Made by a program: the position numbers and the translations under genes
From: Chara braunii
Lineage: Eukaryota; Streptophyta; Charophyceae; Charales; Characeae
NCBI GenBank assembly: GCA_003427395.1
Contig: BFEA01000183.1
Location: forward strand, 2,552,819-2,590,172
Direction of reading: 5' to 3'
DNA length: 37,354 bases
Shown here: positions 31,224 to 37,354 of the stretch, one piece after another
Position numbering within the stretch: the first letter of the stretch is position 1
How the letters are laid out: each line of letters opens with the position of its first letter
The notes under the pieces: generated by a model
The model's database searches: none
What the model was told of the DNA's origin: nothing
Seen by the model: the letters and a program-made list of their open reading frames with translations, nothing else

Positions 31224-32535
31224 TTAATCTTCAAAGTCTCTCAAAGGCGAGGAACGTGGTGAGCTCGTCGGTTTCCTACCATATGACCCGCAACGAAACC
31301 CCAAGATGGTCACCTCCGGGATTGCAAAGATACTCTTGGGGCCGCTCGCGGTAATATTGTATGTTAAGAACCTACGAAGGAGCTCCTTGATGTCCTGCAA
31401 GTGGTCCCATACAGACTTTCTGACCCCGGACTGAATCTCCATCTCATCCTTCTCCCACACGCCTTTGATCAGATTGTCATCAATGTAGGGCACGCACTAT
31501 GTTGGGAACATTTCCCTAGCAAACGCGAACATCCTCCTTTGTGTGTCTTCCACACGCCTTTGATGTCCTGCAACTGACCTACCGGGTTATGCATGGTCGT
31601 GTAGGGTCAACGGGAGCTAATCGTATCCGGAATAGAGATCTACCAGGGAGTAGATGCTCCGACTGGCATGAGATTCTGCAGCAAATCTGTCTGAGGCAAC
31701 GACCTTACATCCTGGATAGTAACAACATTTAGTTTATGTAGATCTTGGATCCACCTAAGCGTCTTGTTAGGTTTTCGGAATACAAACTACCTATTTGTGT
31801 ATGGAGATGAAGTAGCCTTGGCAACGAAGGAGTCTCTTTTCTCTCTAAGAAGGTCTGTCACTTCCCCCGCTATTCCAAAATCGTAGGCTGGCCTTTTGTC
31901 ATTCCAACACTCATGTTCAACTGTGTGAATTATGACTGGGGGTATCAGCTTTGCATCAAGTCGCCCTTTCTGGTGATCATTGAAATCGAAGGTCATGTGA
32001 AACTGTTGGCACTCTTTCTTAATCAAGCGTGTTTCTTGCTCTACCAGAAACCCCTCGACTCCTATCTTCATGGTATCTGCTATTTTGTTCCGATGCCCAT
32101 CGGTCGCCCGTCTTTCTCTGATTACCCGGAGGACTTCTTCCCCACTTTCCATAGCTTCTTCCCTCGTTGTTTCTAGCAGGCCAGAGATGGGCTCAACCTT
32201 TTTCCCTACGGGCCTACATTTGCGAACCCTTCCTTCCGAGATCTTTATTATAAAAAATGAACAGTTGGGACCGGCCTTAGTGTCTCGGCAATTCACGGCT
32301 GGATGTTGATCAGCTTTCCATTTAGGCAGTAGCCCTTCCGAACTTCGTCTTCAAACTTTGTGAGCGTGACCGGGTCCACCCCTACCTTGTGATACTTGAT
32401 GGCCTTGACGAGTTGTAGCAAGTCGAGGATTTCCGGTGTTATTCCTGACTCCTCATCACGCACCTCCTTTGGTCTAGGTAAATTGGCCCATAGCTCGACC
32501 TCGGTCCCCTTTTCTATCACCATAATGCCCAAGGC
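31224..32535 (-). pseudogene. Reverse transcriptase remnant with upstream linker, retroelement 2
   Basis: Minus-strand order: a linker (32532-32293, then 32296-31787) containing GRLDAKLIPPVIIHTVEHE, followed by RT. RT opens SPYTNR and, after a stop, has KTLRWIQDLHKLNVVTIQDV and LPQTDLL. Motif A (VDLYSGYD) is readable in a shifted frame near 31620-31645. RRMFAFAREMFP precedes the polymerase motif YIDD (31487-31476), then SVWDHLQDIKELL and VTILGFRCGSYGRKP. The sequence stops at PLRDF (about 31224-31235), just before the RT-RNase H connection, which is found on the other strand at 36201. About seven to ten codons are missing between motif A and YIDD. The family is clear; the copy is inactive. 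Confidence 0.85.
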
Positions 32536-32696
32536 GTCATCCTCCTGTTTCCGCTTCTTCTATGGTAGCCCCATCTTGACCCACTCTTTCTTACTGAATG
32601 CCTCCTCAATCATAATTTTTATCCGCTCTCTCATGCCCTCCACTCGTGGGAAAGCCCCCTTCTTGGTGCTTTCTTCAAAAGACGACAACCATGTCG

Positions 32697-33249
32697 CTAA
32701 TTTTCCTTTTTGGGTGTCCTAGTGAAACGGAGCAACTCTCCATATCTCATTATTGGGTCCTCAATGTCCACCATGTATGTCCCATCATGCAGATGCATCC
32801 CTATCATCTCCAGATCCTCCACATTCGCACACCAAGACCTCCCGATGATTATGTCATGGTCGATTTCGTTCATGATGGACATTAGTTGGAAAGACCAGAT
32901 CGACTCTCTGACTCCCACCTTGATGGCACACTTAGTAACGTATCCGAAGAATGGAATCTCCCCGAATGCTCCCCGGATACTGTCGGTCCTCTCCTTGTTG
33001 ACCGCACATCCCGTGATCTTAACAAAGTCTTTCCTAATGAGTGTAATTTTTGCCCCTCTGTCCACCAATACATCTGTATGGTGGCTTCCTCTTTGCACTT
33101 CCAACTTCCCCACAAGCAGCGTTTGGAAATTGAGTTTCGTTCCGGGTGGTGGCCTCATAACTTTCCCACCTTTGCAATCGGGTAAGCTCGGACGAATATT
33201 TGCGAAAGCCTTTTTCAGTTCTTATCGATCCCCGGAAATCCTCTGAAGG
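32697..33249 (-). pseudogene. Aspartic protease (retropepsin) remnant, retroelement 2
   Basis: The ORF 33158-32697 is open for 153 codons. It has TLLVGKLEVQ, then DVLVDRGAKITLIRKDF, where the catalytic D-(S/T)-G is D-R-G, and DHDIIIGRSWCANVE, the I-(I/L)-G motif. It is followed by MHLHDGTYMVDIEDPI. Upstream to 33249 the same frame continues after one stop (ELKKAFANIRPSLPDCKGGK). The Arg in the active-site triplet would be expected to abolish activity. This lies directly downstream of gag and upstream of RT on the same strand, the normal Ty3/gypsy order. Confidence 0.85.
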
Positions 33250-36200
33250 TTGGCGACTTCTCTCAGTGCCTTCACCTCTTTTTCCTCCTCTTGTACTTCC
33301 GAGTTTGCCTCTACCTCTACTTGTCGGCGGGTCGGCAGTTGCTTAAGACCTTTCAAGAGTCTAGGACATGCTTGTAGCATGGTCTGGAATGATACTTACA
33401 CCATGGTCTCTTGCAATTTGCTAAGGGTGTCGTTGATATCGGGCATAGTTAAAATAGGGATCTGGTACCTGAACCTCTTCTTGGTTGAGGTTGCCTTGTC
33501 CACCAGGGCCTCCTCTTACGGTTTCCCATAGACCTTCTGCTGTTCCTGCGCCCCAGTTTCCTGCGGCACTTCTTGGCCATCTCCCGCGCCTTCCATGACG
33601 ATGTCCTGTAGGACCTTCTTTTTCGTCGTTCGCTGCCTCGTGGTTACAATCACGTTATCCCACCTATCGTTTTTTATAATGAAATTAGTATGCGCCCCAT
33701 GCCGCCGAGCCTGTTCCCAACCAATGTTTGCCACTGGCCCAGCCTCTACTGCTATGACATCTAGGTCGTTGAGGGCAATTACGGCCTGTTGCATCCCTCT
33801 CAGCGAGTTCCGGTTCACTTTTTCTCCTCAGGGCTTGAGGATCTTCCATTTTAGTGTCCTATAACACCTTTTTTGCATGATATTATGGTTGAGCTCTGGG
33901 CATGCTCGTGCAAAGTGGCCAACCATTGGGCAATATCTGCAATGTTTGTTGGTTGGGTCCTTCCTATTGAACCCTCGATTTGCCACTCCTGTCGGAACCA
34001 CAACCTCTTGCGGGGAAACGGGGGCCAGAAAACCTGGGCTTGCATCACCATTAGCGTGTTTTTCACTCTTTCGATCTTGCCGTCCACTCCATGAACGAGC
34101 TCATACAAACTTTTTATTTCCCTTTTTACCTTATCTCCTGCTTGCCGGTTAGGTCTATAACCTCTCTCTCTTTCAACAGAGGCAAAGATTCGGTCACGAC
34201 CATGTTTTCGACAATGTCTGTCACAGTGCTAAAATCAACATCTCTTGTATTCATGCATTTCGTGGTCTGTTGGTATGCTGACAAGATCTTATCTTTATCG
34301 AACTTTGTGAACTACCTAAAGAAGTACTTGCTCATTATCCGGTCCTTCACTCCTGGGATCCGCAACGCCACGAGGGTGAATTCCCTTAGGAAATTGTTGT
34401 ATGTTGCAACGCTTTTTCTTTGCACTGCAGCCAATTCGGCCTCCGTTGCCATCTGTCGGCAGCCAGGTATTTTATCATCATCACATCTCGGACATCCTTC
34501 CGGGACCCACTGGCTGCAACGATAGTCATTATGTCCCTCCTCAGATTCAACGATACGTGTTATCCTAGGTGGTCCATATTTTCTTCCTCGCTCCATCTTA
34601 GCAGCGCTGCCAAGTTCTTATAATCTATCTGGAATTTCGTGATGTTTGCTCCGTCGAATGTCAGCTTCTTCTTGACATCAGTCAAGCACCCCTGGTTTTT
34701 GTTTAACGCCCTCGTAAGGGAAGACACAATTGTTTTGAGTCCCCCTTCAAATCCTCCTGCCTCGCCGGCGGTGTCGGACCTCTATTCTTCCTTATCGGCT
34801 TCTAGTCCTTCTCCGACTTTCTTTGTGCCCTCAGGGTCAAATCATCCTAACACCCTCTCTCTTAAGCTCTAGATTCCCTCGCACCCCCTTGCGATCATTG
34901 GTGCGGCTGCTGGCTGGCTTCCCTCACTATCTATAGTTGGCGGGTTCGTAACCTTTTCCACCTCCTTTTCTGAGGATCTCGTCATTTCTTTCCCTTTCTT
35001 ACTTGGTGTTCCTTTGCGTTCGCCGATTCTATTTTTCCTTCCTTGTCCGATATCATCCTGGTTCCCTCGACCCTGGTCTGTTCCTCGCTCTTTGTACGGC
35101 CTTGCCCCGACAAAATCCCCCTCGCTTTCATTCATCATCTCGTGCATCAACTTTGCTTTGTACTCCGCTGTCCGTCTTTCTATCTCTATCAATTTTTTTC
35201 GGGCGTCTGCTAGTCTCACCTAATTTTATAGTGCCCATTTTGACGCACGTAGCGTCGGACCACCTTTCTCCATGTCTCCCCCTGTTTCTGGGGTCCCTCG
35301 CTTGTTCCCTCCGGCTTTTCCCGAACTTTTCCCTTTTGTAGCTTCCTTCCTTCCTCCCTTAGAGCCCTCCAAGTTCGCTGATTCCCGGTCCCTCAAGGTC
35401 TCGGGCCCTCGTTCTGCCCTACATTCTCCCCTACATTCTGCCCTCCCTCACTTCTTTGATCTCCTGCCTCGTTCTTTGTTGCCATCTTTTTCTAATCCTG
35501 CACATAGAAAAAAAAAAATCCCAAGGGCTGGCCGCTCAAGGTTCTTAGGATTTGGAGGTCCTAAGTTTTACTGTTCGCCTTATAGCCTCGCCATTTTTGT
35601 CATTTCAACATTCTGTTTGGCGGGAACCGTGGTGGGTTCATCCCTCTTCTGGCTTATGGAATAACACTCACTTGCTCCTCCGATAGACCCGTTGATCCGG
35701 CTCGATACTCAATACAACTGCGCATTGAATCTGAGGCGGTGTGTCCTTGCGGAACGGGTTCCTACTTTCGCTTAGGGTCATCTTTTTGTTTACCTGCCCA
35801 AGGACACCCCTAAACGTTCTTGGCGGTAGCGACTATCCTAGTCTCTTCTCAACCTTTTCTTTAGATAGAATAAGATTTCCGTCGATATCTCATAACGAGC
35901 GTTATCCTTGCCTCTGCTCAGTAATACGCGATATTTTATTCCCACTAGGCCACCTTCTCTACATTTTTCACACTAGCTCCTCGGTTTTGCCTGTTCGGCA
36001 GCTTCCTTAAATAATCTGGCCACCCCCACAAGATAGTTCTCCCCCATCTCTATTTCCCTTAGGACTATTGGCTCATATTCTGAATAGGCCAGCCATGGTG
36101 TCTCGAACACCATTATGTCGATGAGCTCTAGCAGCTCCCAAACCCTACTCCCCCAGAACGGTCCGTGGACTATCGATACGTCATTATAACAAATTATCAT
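33250..36200 (-). pseudogene. Gag remnant with capsid and intact zinc knuckle, retroelement 2
   Basis: It starts near 36190 with SIVHGPFWGSRVWELLELID and runs through a charged coiled-coil-like section (35219-34872: DARKKLIEIERRTAEYKAKL). A capsid-like section follows (about 34690-34440: FDGANITKFQIDYKNLAALL, then RRDIMTIVAASGSRKDVRDV). Near 33900-33941 the frame encodes C-R-Y-C-P-M-V-G-H-F-A-R-A-C, a perfect CX2CX4HX4C zinc knuckle. Downstream is RYQIPILTMPDINDTLSKLQ (about 33480-33420). Several stops (for example in the capsid after DHLG and at 33516-33518) and frame changes break it. Gag packages element RNA. This copy keeps all knuckle ligands, unlike retroelement 1. Confidence 0.8.
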
Positions 36201-36962
36201 CTAACGGAAGTAAGAGCGTTCCTGGACATTGTAGGATTCTGGGGAATCTTTATCAAGGGTTTCACCAAGATAGCAAAACCCATTCTGGCCATGATTCACG
36301 AAGTAGGGACAACGGATTGGACCGAGGAGCAAGAGTCTGTGGTTAAGGCCCTCAAAGACATATTGACGTCGGGACAAGTTACCCTAGTCTCTCCGTGTTT
36401 CAATAACGAGGTATAGTGGACGTTTATACTTGAGACCGATGAGGGACCTCTAGCTGCGAGGGAAGTGTTGATACAGAAAGGTGAGGAAGGGAGAGAGAGA
36501 CCCATCCGATTCGAGAGTATGACGTTGAATTATGCAGAGCGTCGCTACTCTCAATTCAAGAGGGAGATACTGACCGTCCTCCACTGCCTCAAAACCTTTC
36601 AAGCTTATCTGTTTGGGAGACGCTTCATTATGAGGATCGATCCGATAAACGCCGCGGGGGTGCTAAAGAAGTACAAGCCCATAGACCCTACCATAGGAAG
36701 ATGGGTAGGGTTCATTTGACAGTTCGACTACAAAATCGAGTGCATTGTCGGACTTATAAATAGGGCCGACGACCTAAGTAGGATCTGCACTACACCGGAA
36801 GGAGTAGAGGATGCGAAACCCATCGATGCATTCCTCGACTACGAAGGAGGGACCCTTGTGGTAGACAACAAAGTGGTAAACCAAGCGTGTACAACTGGGG
36901 AACTGCTGATAAAAGCCCGGGAGAAGTGGGCCCCTGCTGCTATGTATCATCCGCGGTCGTGA
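36201..36962 (+). pseudogene. RT C-terminal (connection) and RNase H remnant, retroelement 2
   Basis: One frame from 36201 to the stop at 36960-36962 with two in-frame stops (TAG 36414-36416, TGA 36717-36719). It starts LTEVRAFLDIVGFWGIFIKG, the usual text right after the RT palm in this family, then DWTEEQESVVKALKDIL. RNase H follows. The catalytic acidic residues can all be placed: Asp in LETDEGPLA, Glu in NYAERRYSQFKRE, Asp in MRIDPINAAG and Asp in NRADDLSRI. RNase H removes the RNA strand of the RNA-DNA hybrid. After LLIKAREKW the sequence becomes non-coding. Apart from the two stops it is the best-preserved part of the element. Confidence 0.88.
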
Positions 36963-37354
36963 CCGCGTCCCTTTTTACCACATGAGGTCAAGATCCCGCC
37001 CGCGGCGGTCGACCTCCCGCGGCTGACAGCGAGCATGATACCCCGAAATTTTTTTGGGGACCTAAAAATAATCAAGAAAAAATATATATATATGGGCGTG
37101 TAGATAAAAATGCGGTCTACACGCCTACAAATTTTAATATTTTTTTGTGAGAGTTAGTTGGAGGCAAAAAAATACAAAACGAAAATGGAATTAAAAAAAT
37201 ATTTAAAAAAAATAAAATCGGAGATGATTTTTTATTTTCATATTTTTAGTTTGTTGGGCCGGTGGCAAAATACTGGCCCACCATGTTTTTGTGGTCGTTT
37301 GTGAAGAAGCAAACGACACCCTTCTACAAAAAAAAAAAAAAAAAACCCAAATCC
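36963..37354. other. AT-rich non-coding end with small inverted repeats
   Basis: A perfect 10-bp inverted repeat GGCGTGTAGA/TCTACACGCC pairs 37095-37104 with 37116-37125 across an 11-nt loop. GC-rich near-palindromic sequence lies at about 36952-37020. The rest is A/T homopolymer-rich, with a poly-A at 37329-37346. No gene. Confidence 0.6.

Larger units (their letters stand above)
28061..36962 (+). mobile_element. Retroelement 2: decayed Ty3/gypsy element with an apparent internal inversion
   Basis: There are three blocks: plus-strand unidentified coding remnants (28061-31215), minus-strand gag-protease-RT (36200 down to 31224), and plus-strand RT end plus RNase H (36201-36962). Flipping 31224-36200 would give one plus-strand order of 5' ORF, gag, protease, RT and RNase H. 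Integrase is not seen, and coding similarity ends at 36962. All parts carry stops or frameshifts. Confidence 0.75.

Noticed and set aside
11985-37170. Similarity between A/T-rich text near 12000 and near 37060 (GGGCC/GGACC-TAAAAATAAT-AA) as LTR ends
   Set aside because: The shared part is short and mostly A/T homopolymer; I could not extend it to an LTR pair.

Overview
The window is eukaryotic, repeat-dominated DNA. It has no bacterial-style gene clusters. It is full of microsatellites (CT, CA, AT, GA, TCT) and minisatellites, holds decayed Ty3/gypsy retrotransposons, shows one plausible GT-AG intron, and carries a diverged U6 snRNA copy. The retroelement proteins and one methyltransferase-like protein resemble, from memory of the families, those that fill the genome of the charophyte alga Chara braunii. 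A streptophyte alga or another large plant genome is therefore my best guess, but I could not test it. No gene in the window looks clearly intact and functional.

Layout. 1-2.8 kb: non-coding, with imperfect tandem units carrying a 16-bp palindrome (TTCGGATGCATCCGAA), an AT-rich duplication and AT-rich degenerate repeats. 2.8-4.4 kb: a pseudogene resembling a SAM-dependent DNA methylase, with three stops and one frameshift. 4.6-7.35 kb: a gene or pseudogene with a low-complexity N-terminal part, one or two introns and a C-terminal Ulp1 (C48) SUMO-protease-like domain. 7.35-10.7 kb: mostly non-coding, with CT arrays, more palindrome copies and a weak low-complexity ORF. 10.7 kb: U6-like sequence on the minus strand. 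10.8-14.9 kb: AT-rich and simple repeats, a 279-base assembly gap inside a GA repeat, and a 101-bp tandem pair.

14.99-19.92 kb (+): retroelement 1, with gag remnants, a protease and an integrase. Reverse transcriptase and RNase H are missing between protease and integrase. Gag is split by a hairpin-forming repeat at about 15.97-16.5 kb. 21.2-22.2 kb: 162-bp tandem repeats enclosing a second hairpin-rich repeat that shares the CCACTTCAGG motif. 22.86-24.27 kb: a 54-bp minisatellite with an 18-residue coding periodicity. 26.53-27.85 kb: a 661-bp tandem duplication containing a TATA-like box. 28.06-36.96 kb: retroelement 2, in three blocks. These are plus-strand unidentified coding remnants (28.06-31.2 kb), a minus-strand block of gag, protease and reverse transcriptase (36.2 down to 31.22 kb), and a plus-strand block with the end of reverse transcriptase and RNase H (36.2-36.96 kb).

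The minus-strand reverse transcriptase stops at the point in the protein where the plus-strand block resumes. The simplest reading is a single plus-strand element with an internal inversion of about 5 kb. The genes do not work together as a host pathway: this is a graveyard of selfish elements with nested insertions, deletions and an inversion. The most interesting items are the palindrome family, the inversion, the nested hairpin repeats, and the methylase-like and Ulp1-like remnants lying side by side.
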